Source: Candidatus Zixiibacteriota bacterium (lineage in GTDB: Bacteria > Zixibacteria > MSB-5A5 > GN15 > PGXB01). Taken from it: a stretch of DNA of 37,457 bases. A model generated the notes under the pieces. It did no database searches. It saw only the letters and a list, made by a program, of their open reading frames with translations, and was not told where the DNA came from. A program made the position numbers and the translations under genes. Shown piece by piece: positions 6,902 to 16,720 of this stretch. The stretch is from contig JAGVEJ010000074.1 of NCBI GenBank assembly GCA_020058225.1, positions 1 through 37,457 of the forward strand, written 5' to 3'. Each line of letters opens with the position of its first letter. The first letter of the stretch is position 1.

Positions 6902-9484
6902 ATGAGCTATAAAATAAAAGTTTTAAATAATCAGCAATATTCTGAACTTATATCGAAAAAGGATTCAATTCTTTTCACGAATAAGATAAGATTGTATTTA
7001 ACCACCATCCTTCCGGGATTATATTTTTCCGTTACTGATAAAATTATCAGTCAGCATAATGAGAAATTCCTTTTCGTCCCTAATTCCATATTGAATGCTA
7101 ATTATCCGCCGGATATATTTGACAATATTGTATATAAGAAATTTGAATTGAATACTACATCGATTCCTTTTGATGAGAAAATATTTGTTCCGGTCACTGT
7201 TGATGGCATTGTTGTGGGTGGAATTGTCTGTGATGAAGATTATCAAGACCGGACCGATTGGGACAACCTTATAAATGAATTTTCAATTTCCGAATATTTT
7301 AGTCTGATATTTAACATTAATGATCGGCTGGCATCGGGCGATGCTATCGCTTTGCAGATGCTGAATCTAATGTCCGCCAAAAGGGCGGTTGATTCATTCA
7401 TGCGGGCGATTCCGGATTGGCTTGTTGAATTTCTTGGGGGAGGTTTGGCATCATTTTATTATAAATCCGGGGGCGAATATGTTTTGCGAAAAATGTCCGG
7501 ACAGGGCTCTTATTATGGCGAAACGCCATCATATATAAATGAAGAAGATGCCAAGATTTTCAATTCAGCAATTGCGGATGGTCGGTTTTTTCTACCTGCG
7601 GGCGTTTTGCCCAATTATATAACGGAAATAGCGGCTCCTCCTCCGATAAGGTTTATCATGGGCGGAAAACTTGGAAGTGATTTGGAGTATTTGCTGACCG
7701 GAGTTGTCCCTAATATTACATCATATTCATTTGCCCTATTCTTCCAGAGATTCCAGACGATTTTGGAAGGATTATCGGAGAAGCATTTTTCCAGCGAGCC
7801 AATATGGCACAGAATTTTCTCGACTTTGAATGAAATGTCGGAGGCCGGCCAAACTTACCAAAAAATGTTCGAATTTTTATATCCCATAATCAATGAACAT
7901 GTCAATATTAATCGTCTTGGCATGGCTCGTTATAACCAATTCGAAAATCGGTTTGAGATTGAAAGCGATGTTCATCAATTCGGCAAATCTTATTTCTCAG
8001 AATTCGCGACGTTGCCCGTATCAGGCTCAGATTTGGAGTATATCATTCGAACGGGCAAATTCCATTTTAAATCCATTCAGACTCCATCCATAAACAATAA
8101 ATTGGAATATCAAGCCTATAAAGAAGGGGCTCGTTCCATTCTTATGGCGCCGATCAGTTTCAATGGAAATATCACAGGGGTTTTGGGCGCCTGCTCACCA
8201 ATGACTGATGATCATTTGAAAAAGAATGTTAATATTTTTGAAACGATTGCGGATTATATCGGGAAGCTTTTTGCCATTAAAGAATTTAGACGGACAGCTG
8301 ATATTCATTTGCGTCAATCATCGGAATTGCAAGGAAAACTTGCTTCCCTTGAGAATCTTAGAATTTTGGGCGAGCTGGCCGGCGGAGTATTTCACGATTT
8401 GAATAATGTTTTGGCAGCGATATTAGGTCGATGCCAAATTCTTCAGGGAAAGGTTAGCTCCCTGCCTGAGAGCGAATTGGTCAATAAAATGATGCGGGAT
8501 CTGAGCCTAATCGAAAAGTCTGCCATCGATTCGGGAGAAATATTGAACCGCCTACGGCAACTTTCTCAATCGAGAAGGGGGGGCAGTGAACAGGTTATCA
8601 CCGTTCTTGAAATCATTGATGATTCCATTGAAATGGTTAAACCTCGTTGGGAGAGACTAAGCCAGGAAAAGGGTCTGAAGATTGTTTTAAAGAAAGATGT
8701 CCCTGATGATATAAAAATTAAAGTTGATCCCGCAAGCATGAGGGAGGTTTTTACAAATCTACTGCTTAATTCGTTGGATGCCTTTTCATCCAGTGGCGAG
8801 ATTGGTATTAGTTGTAGGCAGGTAAAAGAACGGGTAAGCATCTTCATTAATGATAACGCTTCAGGGATTCCGCAGGATATCATCGATAAAATTTTCGATC
8901 CATTTTTTACGACCAAAGGTGAAAAAGGCACAGGGCTTGGGCTTTCGCTAAGCAAAAAGATAATTGAGTCTCACGGCGGCCAGATTGAAGCTAATTCTAC
9001 TTTGGAAAAGGGGACTAAATTCATTATCGAGCTTCCTGTTTTTCGCTCTGATGAAATTCAACCAGAAAAAAAATATATTCCTTCTATTGGACGAAAACGC
9101 TCCCGTGTTCTTATTATAGAAGATAGGTCGGAGATGAAGGATATTTTACAGGAATCTTTGGCCGAACATGGATATGATGTTTCGGTTACATCAAGCGGCG
9201 AAGAAGCAATTGCAACGCTTGGGAAGGCCAAGTTTGATGCTTTAATAGTTGATCTCGGGCTCCCGGGAATTAGCGGTTTAGAATTGGCCGGCCAAATAAA
9301 AGGATTTGACAGAAAAATTAGAATTATTCTGATAAGCGGATGGGAAATTGAACAGAGTATCAGTGACCTGATGTCGATTGGCATTGACAGTGTCATGACC
9401 AAACCGTTCAAGCTTGAAGCGATTCTTGAGACCTTAAGTAATCTCTTGGAGCAGAAAGAAGAAGTCGATTCGCAGGCACTATAG
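6902..9484 (+). CDS. Hybrid sensor histidine kinase with receiver domain
   Basis: An 860-residue soluble hybrid kinase. The N-terminal 460 residues contain two or three divergent GAF-like domains and no membrane segment. The kinase core follows: H-box AGGVFHDLNNVLAAI with His498, N box (NLLLNSLDAF), G1 (DNASGIPQD) and G2 (GTGLGLSLSKK). The C-terminal receiver domain (about 725-850) has the acidic pocket (IIEDRSE), phospho-acceptor Asp784 in LIVDLGLPGISG, and Lys834 in MTKPF. All key residues are present. No DNA-binding output is fused, so the signal must pass to a separate protein. It lies 58 nt after the membrane GAF protein, in the same orientation, and probably forms one signalling unit with it. 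Confidence 0.88.
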   Translation: MSYKIKVLNNQQYSELISKKDSILFTNKIRLYLTTILPGLYFSVTDKIISQHNEKFLFVPNSILNANYPPDIFDNIVYKKFELNTTSIPFDEKIFVPVTVDGIVVGGIVCDEDYQDRTDWDNLINEFSISEYFSLIFNINDRLASGDAIALQMLNLMSAKRAVDSFMRAIPDWLVEFLGGGLASFYYKSGGEYVLRKMSGQGSYYGETPSYINEEDAKIFNSAIADGRFFLPAGVLPNYITEIAAPPPIRFIMGGKLGSDLEYLLTGVVPNITSYSFALFFQRFQTILEGLSEKHFSSEPIWHRIFSTLNEMSEAGQTYQKMFEFLYPIINEHVNINRLGMARYNQFENRFEIESDVHQFGKSYFSEFATLPVSGSDLEYIIRTGKFHFKSIQTPSINNKLEYQAYKEGARSILMAPISFNGNITGVLGACSPMTDDHLKKNVNIFETIADYIGKLFAIKEFRRTADIHLRQSSELQGKLASLENLRILGELAGGVFHDLNNVLAAILGRCQILQGKVSSLPESELVNKMMRDLSLIEKSAIDSGEILNRLRQLSQSRRGGSEQVITVLEIIDDSIEMVKPRWERLSQEKGLKIVLKKDVPDDIKIKVDPASMREVFTNLLLNSLDAFSSSGEIGISCRQVKERVSIFINDNASGIPQDIIDKIFDPFFTTKGEKGTGLGLSLSKKIIESHGGQIEANSTLEKGTKFIIELPVFRSDEIQPEKKYIPSIGRKRSRVLIIEDRSEMKDILQESLAEHGYDVSVTSSGEEAIATLGKAKFDALIVDLGLPGISGLELAGQIKGFDRKIRIILISGWEIEQSISDLMSIGIDSVMTKPFKLEAILETLSNLLEQKEEVDSQAL

Positions 9485-9519
9485 TATAGTTTTCATATAA
9501 TACCACCGATATTTTTTGT

Positions 9520-10767
9520 TTATGGGCAGACCGGAGATAAACCCTGCTTGTAGAGAAAATTAATCAAGTAGGTTATATCCGAAATGTTTGTGGCGCCATT
9601 TCCATTTGCATCACCAGCCGCGGGGGGCTTGGGAGCGGAACCATTTTTGTAGAGAAAATTAATAATGTATGTGATATCGAGCAAATTAATAACTCCATTT
9701 CCATCGGCATCGCCACAAATAAAACCAGGATATACCCACATATCCCCATAAACGGGGAATCCGCTAAGGGGACCTGGGCCTGCGCCGCCATATAGTACAA
9801 TCTTGCCAAGTCCCTCATGAAAAGTCATCCCTGCATCCCAACGAGAGCCAAGCCCCGTTCCAACTACCTTACTCCATGAAATGCCATCAAATTCCCAAGT
9901 ATCATTATAGAAGATGTCAGCAGGGTCAAATCTATTAACACCCCCATAAAGTAGCACTTTTTCCCTTATTGGATCATTCGCCATCATGTGCCAGAGACGC
10001 GCTTCTGGCCCCTGAACATCAATTTGCACCCAATTATATCCATCCCATTCCCATGTGTCACCGAAAGTCTCACCATCATAGGAAGATTGGCCGCCAAATA
10101 GAACACATTTCCCCCTTTTAGCGTCATAGGCCATTCTTGGAAATATCCTTGGTGGTGGGCCTTCACTCGATCGCAATTCCCAACTGGTTCCATCCCATTC
10201 CCAAGTTTCATTGAAAATTGTTTGGTAGTATGAACCGCCAAAAAGAACAACCCTCTGACGCCCGATATCATAGGCAAATGCACAGTTGGCGCGTGGTGAT
10301 GGCGCTGGGACATCTCTCAACGACCATGATAAGCCATCCCAAATCCATGTATCGCCAAGATAGGAGTCCGGATGAGTCCATCCTCCGAATAATATGGAAT
10401 TTTGACGGGCATCATCATAGACCATAAGGAAATTAGCTCGCGGGCCTGGTCCGTCGTAAGTTACGAACTGCCATTCGTTCAAATTCCATTCCCATGTATC
10501 TTGAATTAATTCAGTTCCAGTCATCTCACCATTACAAAGCACCAGTTTATTCAGAATTCTGTCATAAGAAAAGCCCGGACCGCCTCTTTTGGGCCCACTG
10601 CTGTCAATAAATTGCCATCCAAAATTGAGATTGTTTGCCAATGCTTCTGACGGAATAGTGGTCATTTCATTCAGCTGATTCAATTTGGTGGCAGAATCTG
10701 CGGCAAGAATCAGAGATGATAGTATTAAAATAATGCCAATAACAAAGAAAAATAGCACTCTTAACAT
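9520..10767 (-). CDS. Secreted Kelch-like beta-propeller with dockerin-type tail
   Basis: A protein of about 415 residues. A signal peptide (MLRVLFFFVIG to about ILAADSA) is followed by six or so blade-like repeats of the form GDTWEWDG..W followed by Y/FGG, typical of Kelch/galactose-oxidase propellers, each with a conserved Trp-Glu-Trp. The last 65 residues hold two dockerin-like Ca-binding repeats (GDADGNGVINLLDITYIINFLY and a second copy). Dockerins normally bind cohesins; in this bacterial group the doublet is a common tail on exported proteins and no cohesin is visible here. The ATG at 10767 is preceded by GGAGGG, so an upstream in-frame TTG at 10779 is unlikely to be the start. Confidence 0.8.
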   Translation of the reverse strand: MLRVLFFFVIGIILILSSLILAADSATKLNQLNEMTTIPSEALANNLNFGWQFIDSSGPKRGGPGFSYDRILNKLVLCNGEMTGTELIQDTWEWNLNEWQFVTYDGPGPRANFLMVYDDARQNSILFGGWTHPDSYLGDTWIWDGLSWSLRDVPAPSPRANCAFAYDIGRQRVVLFGGSYYQTIFNETWEWDGTSWELRSSEGPPPRIFPRMAYDAKRGKCVLFGGQSSYDGETFGDTWEWDGYNWVQIDVQGPEARLWHMMANDPIREKVLLYGGVNRFDPADIFYNDTWEFDGISWSKVVGTGLGSRWDAGMTFHEGLGKIVLYGGAGPGPLSGFPVYGDMWVYPGFICGDADGNGVINLLDITYIINFLYKNGSAPKPPAAGDANGNGATNISDITYLINFLYKQGLSPVCP

Positions 10768-10896
10768 ATTTCCCTCCAAAGAAGGCAGGTAGTTATTGAA
10801 CCTCTCGATTGCAAGTTCGGATATTACTCTTATTCTAATATAGAATATATTTTGGCATTGTCAATGCCTGAAGCGATGAACCCTCCATTTTTCTCC

Positions 10897-10924
10897 TTGA
10901 TTTTGCGGTAATAGGGCGTATATT
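10897..10924 (+). promoter_or_regulatory. Predicted sigma-70 type promoter of the rib operon
   Basis: TTGATT (10897-10902) and TATATT (10919-10924) are separated by 16 nt; a TATTAT two bases further on gives an 18-nt spacer. Initiation about 7-10 nt downstream would fall at the first base-paired segment of the FMN riboswitch, which fits the usual arrangement. Confidence 0.6.
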
Positions 10925-10930
10925 ATCTGA

Positions 10931-11049
10931 GATTCTTCGGGGTGAGGTGAAATTCCTCAATCGGCGGTAAAGGCCGCGACTCCCCGTATGCGGGGATTGA
11001 ACCGGTGAAACTCCGGTCCCGACGGTAAAGTCCGGATGGGAGAAGAATC
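10931..11049 (+). promoter_or_regulatory. FMN riboswitch (RFN element)
   Basis: This matches the conserved RFN aptamer. The P1 stem is gattcttc (10931-10938) with gaagaatc (11042-11049), a perfect 8-bp match. Between them lie the conserved blocks ggtgaaattcctcaatcggcgg, aaggccgcgac, ccggtgaaactccgg, cgacggtaaagtccggatgg and gagaag. It lies directly upstream of ribD, the usual target. FMN binding would stabilise P1 and reduce expression of the riboflavin operon. The 3' arm gggagaagaatc can also pair with gattttctccc at 11071-11081, giving an alternative fold just ahead of the terminator. Confidence 0.95.
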
Positions 11050-11081
11050 GTAAGGCTATAGTATTATCCGGATTTTCTCCC

Positions 11082-11105
11082 CCCGATCTATCATTGGGTT
11101 TTTTT
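11082..11105 (+). terminator. Riboswitch-controlled intrinsic terminator
   Basis: A short stem cccgat/attggg (11082-11087 with 11093-11098, one G-U pair) with a 5-nt loop is followed by seven T residues ending one base before the ribD ATG. The stem is weak for a free-standing terminator, but its position after an RFN element suggests that it is the off state. Because it reaches the start codon, it could also mask the ribosome-binding region. Confidence 0.5.
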
Positions 11106-12191
11106 ATGGTGAATAAGGACGCAGAAAAATATCTAAAAATGACGCTGGAACTGGCCGCCAAAGGAAGGGGGGCAACATCCCCAAATCCGATGGTTGGCGC
11201 TGTAATTGTCAAAAATGGTAGAATTGTGGGTCAGGGGTATCATAAATGTGCCGGCGGTCCTCATGCCGAAATTGTGGCCATCAATGAGGCGCGCGAGAAG
11301 GCTTCCGGCGCTACGTTATATGTTAATCTTGAGCCGTGCTGTCATTATGGCCGAACCTCCCCGTGTACTCAAGCAATTGTTGATGCCGGCATTAAAGAGG
11401 TCATTTTCGCAATGAAAGACCCCAACCCCAAGGTCAATGGCAAAGGAATGGCGATACTTAAAAAGTCGGGGATAAGGGTATCTTATGGTCTCCTTGAAGA
11501 GGAATCACGATATCTTAATGAAGCCTATATAAAATATATCAAAACAGACATTCCCTTTGTGATATTAAAAATGGCCCAATCACTTGATGGCCGTATTGCT
11601 ACATCCATAGGAGATTCTCATTGGATATCCTGCCGCGAGGCGAGAAAGTTTGCCCACCAATTGCGCACCGAATCCGATGCGGTTGTTGTCGGAAAGGGAA
11701 CGGTCAATGCCGATAATCCAAAATTGAATGTCAGGTTGGTAAAAGGGAAAAATCCATATCGAATAATTTTATCGCGTCAAGCCGATTTCTCGCCCAACTT
11801 GAATTTATTCAAGCATAATAATGATGCTCGGACGATTTTGGCTACGTCGAAATCCAGCGCCGGAAAGTTGAAAGCCAAAAATCTAATTATCTGGGAAATC
11901 AAGGAAAACAAAAAGGGTTTAATTCTTGATGACTTTCTCAGAAGAGCAGGGCAATTCGGGATTCAGACCCTTCTAATTGAAGGCGGCAGTCGATTGGCAA
12001 CTTCGTTTTTGCGACAGAGATTGGTGGATAAAATTCATCTCATGATTGCGCCTATGATAATTGGCAAGGGAAAAGAGTCCGTTGACGAATTGAATATTAA
12101 GAAACTAAGGAATGCAATTAAATTTGACAGTTACATATATCATCCTTGCGGAAGCGATATCCTTTTTACCGGATATCCAGAGAGAAAATAA
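11106..12191 (+). CDS. ribD: Bifunctional riboflavin deaminase/reductase RibD
   Basis: RibD carries out the second and third steps of riboflavin synthesis: deamination of the pyrimidine and then reduction of the ribosyl side chain with NADPH. The N-terminal deaminase domain (about 1-145) has the zinc-binding HAE (His53) and PCCHYGRTSPC motifs. The C-terminal reductase domain (about 148-360) carries the substrate and NADPH regions (MAQSLDGRIA, then DAVVVGKGTVNADNP and LIEGGSRLATSFL). The full length, 361 residues, is normal. The start is ATG at 11106; an in-frame TTG at 11094 lies within the terminator stem and is unlikely. There is no clear Shine-Dalgarno. The TAA stop overlaps the ribE ATG by one base. 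Confidence 0.95.
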   Translation: MVNKDAEKYLKMTLELAAKGRGATSPNPMVGAVIVKNGRIVGQGYHKCAGGPHAEIVAINEAREKASGATLYVNLEPCCHYGRTSPCTQAIVDAGIKEVIFAMKDPNPKVNGKGMAILKKSGIRVSYGLLEEESRYLNEAYIKYIKTDIPFVILKMAQSLDGRIATSIGDSHWISCREARKFAHQLRTESDAVVVGKGTVNADNPKLNVRLVKGKNPYRIILSRQADFSPNLNLFKHNNDARTILATSKSSAGKLKAKNLIIWEIKENKKGLILDDFLRRAGQFGIQTLLIEGGSRLATSFLRQRLVDKIHLMIAPMIIGKGKESVDELNIKKLRNAIKFDSYIYHPCGSDILFTGYPERK

Positions 12192-12826
12192 TGTTTACCG
12201 GCATTGTGGAGACAATCGGAACAATTACGGAAATTGGGCAAAAGCAGAATTATAAAGCGCTGTCCATTATGCCGGTTATTCCATTTATGGGCCTCTCTCT
12301 TGGCGAGTCAATTGCAGTTGATGGATGTTGTCTGACCGTCATAAATTTGAATGAAAAGACTTTTATCGTAGAGGCTTCCCCTGAAAGCATTCGGCATACT
12401 GTAATTGGGGATTATAAAGTTGGGACAAAAGCAAATCTGGAAAGGGCATTGCAACCCACCTCCCGGTTGGGAGGGCATTTTGTCACCGGTCACATTGATT
12501 GCGTGGGAGTTATCGATAAAGTAAAGAGGCATGGAGATATTCTCGAAATCTATATGCAATATTCTTCGGAGTATGATGATTATATTATTCCCAAAGGTTC
12601 AATTGCAGTTAGCGGCATTAGTCTCACCGTTAATCGTGTTGAAGGAAATATTTTCTCCGTGAATCTGATTCCACATACTCGGAACATTACCACCATCGAT
12701 ATGTTAAAAACAGGCGATAAAGTCAATTTGGAATTCGATATAATCGGCAAATATATTGCTAAGATGCTTAAGAAAGAAGAAAAAGATAAATTAACCATAG
12801 AAAAACTCATTAATAGTGGATGGTAA
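12191..12826 (+). CDS. ribE: Riboflavin synthase alpha chain
   Basis: Riboflavin synthase joins two molecules of 6,7-dimethyl-8-ribityllumazine to give riboflavin and a pyrimidine that is recycled. The 211-residue protein begins with the family signature MFTGIVE and has two tandem lumazine-binding barrels (about 1-95 and 96-200); the first holds DGCCLTV and the second GISLTVN. The ATG at 12191 shares a base with the ribD stop, so translation is coupled. Its 3' end is 20 nt from ribBA. Confidence 0.95.
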   Translation: MFTGIVETIGTITEIGQKQNYKALSIMPVIPFMGLSLGESIAVDGCCLTVINLNEKTFIVEASPESIRHTVIGDYKVGTKANLERALQPTSRLGGHFVTGHIDCVGVIDKVKRHGDILEIYMQYSSEYDDYIIPKGSIAVSGISLTVNRVEGNIFSVNLIPHTRNITTIDMLKTGDKVNLEFDIIGKYIAKMLKKEEKDKLTIEKLINSGW

Positions 12827-12845
12827 ATTTCTAATTGGAGATAAG

Positions 12846-14051
12846 ATGTTCAAGTTTGATGAAATTGGTGATGCCATAGAAGATATAAGACAGGGGCGTA
12901 TTGTCATTGTGGTCGATGATGAAGATCGTGAGAACGAGGGTGATTTTATTATGTCTGCCGAAAAGATCACGCCGGAGGCAGTCAATTTTTTGGCTTTGCA
13001 TGGGCGCGGCTTGATTTGTGTTCCATTAACGGAAGATAGAATAGAACGATTGAAACTTCATCCTATGGTCGAATCCAACAGCGCCCTTCATGGCACCCGC
13101 TTTACCGTATCGGTTGATGCCTGCAAGGGAACATCAACCGGCATTTCAGCCGCAGACCGCGCTACCACGATTCAAGTATTGGTCGATGATCATTCCATTC
13201 CGGAGGACCTATGTCGTCCCGGGCATATTTTCCCAATACAGGCGCTTGACGGCGGCGTGTTATCTCGTGCCGGCCATACCGAAGCCTCAGTTGATTTATG
13301 TCGCCTTGCCGGATTAAAGCCGGTAGGGGTACTCTGTGAAATAATGGATCATGATGGCACTATGGCGCGTGTCCCGCGATTGATGGAGATGGCCAAAGAA
13401 TTCAATTTCAGGATTATTACTGTCAAAGATTTAATTGAATATCGCCGACGGAATGAGAAACTTATAGATAAAATTACTACGGTTAACTTCCCAACCAGAT
13501 ATGGCATTTTCAATCTTCATCTATATAAATCACAGATTGATGAGCATCATCATTTGGCTGTAGTCAAGGGTGATGTGGCGGGAAAGAAGAATATTCTGGT
13601 AAGAGTGCATTCACAGTGTTTAACCGGCGATGTTTTTGGTTCTGCTCGATGCGACTGTGGGGAGCAGTTGGCCTCGGCCTTAAAGATGATTGAAAAAGAG
13701 GGCGCTGGAGTTCTGCTATACATGAGGCAGGAAGGTAGGGGAATTGGTTTGGCCAATAAATTGCTTGCCTATAAACTTCAGGATCAGGGGAAAGACACTG
13801 TTGAAGCGAATAATGAACTTGGGTTTGCCGCTGATTTGCGTGATTATGGTATTGGCGCCCAGATACTGGTTGATTTGGGATTAAGCGCAATTCGACTAAT
13901 AACCAACAATCCCCGTAAGATTGTGGGACTTGAAGGATATGGTTTGACCATATCCGAAAGAGTGCCGCTTCAAATCACACCGACAAAGTATAATTTGAAA
14001 TATTTGGAAACCAAACGCGACAAACTGGGACATTTACTGTCAATTCTATAG
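12846..14051 (+). CDS. ribBA: Bifunctional DHBP synthase / GTP cyclohydrolase II
   Basis: RibBA supplies both precursors of riboflavin: the four-carbon unit from ribulose 5-phosphate and the pyrimidine from GTP. The protein is 401 residues. The N-terminal DHBP synthase domain (about 1-200) has [10 protein letters not shown] (residues 24-33) and the HTEASVD motif. The C-terminal cyclohydrolase domain (about 205-400) has zinc ligands Cys258, Cys269 and Cys271 ([11 protein letters not shown]) and RQEGRGIGL. Both active sites look intact. The start is ATG 12846 with a GGAG site 7 nt upstream; the frame extends upstream into the end of ribE but that part is not conserved. Confidence 0.95.
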   Translation: MFKFDEIGDAIEDIRQGRIVIVVDDEDRENEGDFIMSAEKITPEAVNFLALHGRGLICVPLTEDRIERLKLHPMVESNSALHGTRFTVSVDACKGTSTGISAADRATTIQVLVDDHSIPEDLCRPGHIFPIQALDGGVLSRAGHTEASVDLCRLAGLKPVGVLCEIMDHDGTMARVPRLMEMAKEFNFRIITVKDLIEYRRRNEKLIDKITTVNFPTRYGIFNLHLYKSQIDEHHHLAVVKGDVAGKKNILVRVHSQCLTGDVFGSARCDCGEQLASALKMIEKEGAGVLLYMRQEGRGIGLANKLLAYKLQDQGKDTVEANNELGFAADLRDYGIGAQILVDLGLSAIRLITNNPRKIVGLEGYGLTISERVPLQITPTKYNLKYLETKRDKLGHLLSIL

Positions 14052-14061
14052 GAGCTGTTTT

Positions 14062-14535
14062 ATGCAATACAATGAAATCGTCGGAAAGCTTAATGCCTCG
14101 GGGCTTAAATTTGCGATTGTGGTTAGCAGGTTTAATAGCCTATTGACCGCAAAATTACTGGAAGGGGCGGTCGATTGTCTGGTGCGTCACCAGGCCGATG
14201 AAAAATCGATTACCGTCATCTGGGTGCCCGGATCATTTGAAATTCCCTACGCGGCTTCAAAGCTGATTGCCACTAAAAATTATGACGCCATCATCTGTCT
14301 GGGGGCAGTTATAAAAGGCGACACTCCTCATTTTGATTTCATCGCCACTGAAGCCGCCAAAGGCATTGCCAAATTGGCGCTTGATTCCGGAATGCCCGTT
14401 ATTTTTGGTATTATCACGGCCGATACCTTGGAACAAGCCATTGAGCGGGCGGGAACCAAAGCGGGCAATAAAGGATGGGATGCCTCTTTGACAGCTATTG
14501 AAATGGCCAATTTATATCGTGAAATTGACAGATGA
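14062..14535 (+). CDS. ribH: 6,7-dimethyl-8-ribityllumazine synthase
   Basis: RibH condenses the pyrimidine with the four-carbon unit, the penultimate step of riboflavin synthesis, usually as a hollow icosahedral or pentameric assembly. The 157 residues cover the whole family length, with [16 protein letters not shown] near the N-terminus, the substrate-binding [21 protein letters not shown] (catalytic His), and a final helix with GNKGWDA. It starts 10 nt after ribBA with a GGAG site and overlaps nusB by four bases. Confidence 0.95.
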   Translation: MQYNEIVGKLNASGLKFAIVVSRFNSLLTAKLLEGAVDCLVRHQADEKSITVIWVPGSFEIPYAASKLIATKNYDAIICLGAVIKGDTPHFDFIATEAAKGIAKLALDSGMPVIFGIITADTLEQAIERAGTKAGNKGWDASLTAIEMANLYREIDR

Positions 14536-14945
14536 TGAGTAATCGTCATCGTGCGCGTGAATTGGTGCTCAAAGCATTGTATGCTTTTGAACAGGGTGGC
14601 CAAACCAAGGATGAAATCCGCCTATCTATAATTGATGATAGCGGTCTTGATGTTAATGCAATCAAGTTCGCCGATACACTTTATGATTTAACCATCGATA
14701 ATTTAAAAAAGATAGATAAGCAGATATCGAATCTGGCCACCAATTGGAAACTTGATAGAATAGCCATTGTCGATAAAAATATAATTCGCATGGCAATTTG
14801 CGAAGTCGAATATATGCCGGATATTCCAATCAAGGTCGCCATAAATGAGGCAATCGAATTGGCGAAGCGGTATAGCACTTTGGAATCTGCTTCTTTTGTG
14901 AACGGGATATTGGATAGGGTGATGCATGAAAAGGCCGGTGAATAA
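14532..14945 (+). CDS. nusB: Transcription antitermination factor NusB
   Basis: NusB binds the boxA element of rRNA leaders with S10 (NusE) and supports antitermination. The 137-residue all-helical protein begins with the family pattern ([19 protein letters not shown]) and ends with [26 protein letters not shown], a strong match. The ribH-nusB linkage is common in bacteria. The ATG overlaps the ribH stop; a second ATG directly after is an alternative start. Confidence 0.93.
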   Translation: MMSNRHRARELVLKALYAFEQGGQTKDEIRLSIIDDSGLDVNAIKFADTLYDLTIDNLKKIDKQISNLATNWKLDRIAIVDKNIIRMAICEVEYMPDIPIKVAINEAIELAKRYSTLESASFVNGILDRVMHEKAGE

Positions 14946-14951
14946 TTTATT

Positions 14952-15968
14952 TTGGCAAAATATATGATTATGCTACAACTATTGATTTGCCTATTCCCTT
15001 CTTTCATTCAGGTGCCAATACGGCGGCTTCTTGGCGCCAGAATTGGAAAGCGATCGAAGATTAGGTTGGGGACTATATTAAAATATAATCATTTGATTAT
15101 TGATGAAAATGTTTCTATCGGACCATTTTGTTATATACAGGGACATGATATTTCAATCGGTTCAAATACTTTAGTAAGACCACTTACAATTTTAATTGCA
15201 CATACAATAAAACTTGGCCAATATGTCCATATCGCGCCGTCGGCAGTTATAAAAGGGGACAGTAATTTCAATCAGTCCTTTTTTGAGGTTGGCGATCATA
15301 GTCGAATATTCCCGTTCTGTTGGCTTGAACCCGGGCAGGGGATTAGAATTGGGAAGCATGTTGGAATAGGTGGCCATACTCTGATATTTACTCATGGAGT
15401 TTGGCCAGATTATCTTAAAAATGGGCCTGTTAGTTTTGGCGCTGTTATCCTTGAGGATAATGTTTGGCTTCCATGGCGGGTCTTTATTCTGCCTAATGTG
15501 ACTATCGGACATGATTCAATCATTGGCGGCGGTTCAATAGTTAATCGCTCTATTCCAGCCAATTCTTTGGCAGGCGGCATTCCCGCCAGAGTTATTAAGG
15601 AAGGAATTGGCAACCCCTTGACCATTGAAGATAAAATGGCAAGATCATGCGAAATATTGGCTTCCTATGTTGATTATTGCAATCAAAAGGGATTTGAATG
15701 GCATTATAAAATTGAAAATAATACTATTGTATGTGATCATTGTATTTCTATAGATAGTATGGAGCATCTGCGCTCGGGGGATATCCTTTTTGCTGTTAAT
15801 AGAAATTTAACAGATACTGAAATAAAAATGTTGCTTGAAAAAAATATTGCGATCATCTGCCATTCAAGGCTTACCGCGTATTCGAAAGCTTATTCACGCC
15901 ATATTTCTGAATTTGTGAAATTTCTGCGAAGATATGGTATAAGAATGTATATTTCGAGGGTAATATAA
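14952..15968 (+). CDS. Left-handed beta-helix acyltransferase with extra C-terminal domain
   Basis: A 338-residue protein. Residues about 30-215 consist of hexapeptide repeats ([LIV]-G-x-x-x-x), ending in the typical GGGSIVNRSIPANSLAGGIPARVIKEG of O- or N-acetyltransferases. A possible active-site His lies in the THGVWPDY region. The first 25 residues are hydrophobic and may contact the membrane. The last 110 residues form a separate domain (CDHCISIDSMEHL, then LRSGDILFAVN) that I do not recognise. The start is TTG, 6 nt after nusB. The next gene, a deacetylase-like protein, starts one base after its stop, so the two likely modify the same glycan. The acceptor is unknown. Confidence 0.72.
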   Translation: MAKYMIMLQLLICLFPSFIQVPIRRLLGARIGKRSKIRLGTILKYNHLIIDENVSIGPFCYIQGHDISIGSNTLVRPLTILIAHTIKLGQYVHIAPSAVIKGDSNFNQSFFEVGDHSRIFPFCWLEPGQGIRIGKHVGIGGHTLIFTHGVWPDYLKNGPVSFGAVILEDNVWLPWRVFILPNVTIGHDSIIGGGSIVNRSIPANSLAGGIPARVIKEGIGNPLTIEDKMARSCEILASYVDYCNQKGFEWHYKIENNTIVCDHCISIDSMEHLRSGDILFAVNRNLTDTEIKMLLEKNIAIICHSRLTAYSKAYSRHISEFVKFLRRYGIRMYISRVI

Positions 15969-15969
15969 G

Positions 15970-16677
15970 ATGTCTTTAATCCTGCGTATAGATGTGGATA
16001 AGCCTTTTGGCACTTCGTGCCTGATCAAGAGGATTATTAGTAAAACCCGTGAGGACTACTGGCTCCCAGCATTAAAGAACCTTGGTTATTTAAGGCATGC
16101 CAAAGAATTTATTTCTATTCTGAATCAACACTCTATCAAAGCTCATATCTATTTTCGCATGTGCACGGCTCCCGATCAATCGACACTTTCCGAGGTGATA
16201 GAAGGTGAACATCTTATTGGATTGCATTGTGAGAACACTAAGAGTTTTGAATCATTTAATCAGGAATTGCAGAGATTCAAGTCTTTAATTGGAAACACCC
16301 ATATCGATTCATTTACCAAGCATGGTTCGGGGACACTAAAACTGGGGAGAAATCATTATCCACCCTATGAGCCCGAAAAATATAAGGATTGGGCGCAAAA
16401 AATAGGTCTAAACTATTATTTTGGTAATGGCATTATTTCTGAATTGGCATCTTTAGAAACTGTGAAAACGTTTTATCCGGAAATGTTTTGGATCGAAGCT
16501 GACTATCGTCATCCAAATGCTTCCAAACTGGAAAAGATTATTGATATATCACAGAGCCATAAGGTCGCGGTTTTGATTCACCCATGCAATTATTATTCCA
16601 GAGTTCAGGTCAAAAAGGACTTTGATTATTTATTAAGGCAGACTTCTTCAGGTCGAATAAATTGGGCTTTATCCTAA
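15970..16677 (+). CDS. Polysaccharide deacetylase-like protein
   Basis: A 235-residue protein resembling the NodB/CE4 fold. It opens with LILRIDVDKPFG, where CE4 enzymes carry the metal-binding TFDD motif. Further conserved-looking pieces are HIYFRMCTAPDQ, GLHCENTKSFESF (where the family has its His-containing metal motif), SFTKHGSG and VLIHPCNYY near the end. Several canonical residues differ, so metal-dependent deacetylation is likely but not certain. There is no signal peptide, so a cytoplasmic sugar or lipid-linked substrate fits. It follows the acyltransferase gene by one base. Confidence 0.6.
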   Translation: MSLILRIDVDKPFGTSCLIKRIISKTREDYWLPALKNLGYLRHAKEFISILNQHSIKAHIYFRMCTAPDQSTLSEVIEGEHLIGLHCENTKSFESFNQELQRFKSLIGNTHIDSFTKHGSGTLKLGRNHYPPYEPEKYKDWAQKIGLNYYFGNGIISELASLETVKTFYPEMFWIEADYRHPNASKLEKIIDISQSHKVAVLIHPCNYYSRVQVKKDFDYLLRQTSSGRINWALS

Positions 16678-16720
16678 TTTTTCTCCAATAAAAAGGTCGG
16701 AGAGAATTTTCTCCACAAAA

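Noticed and set aside
9058-9411. 117-codon open frame on the minus strand
   Set aside because: It is antisense to the receiver domain of the hybrid kinase, whose motifs are intact.
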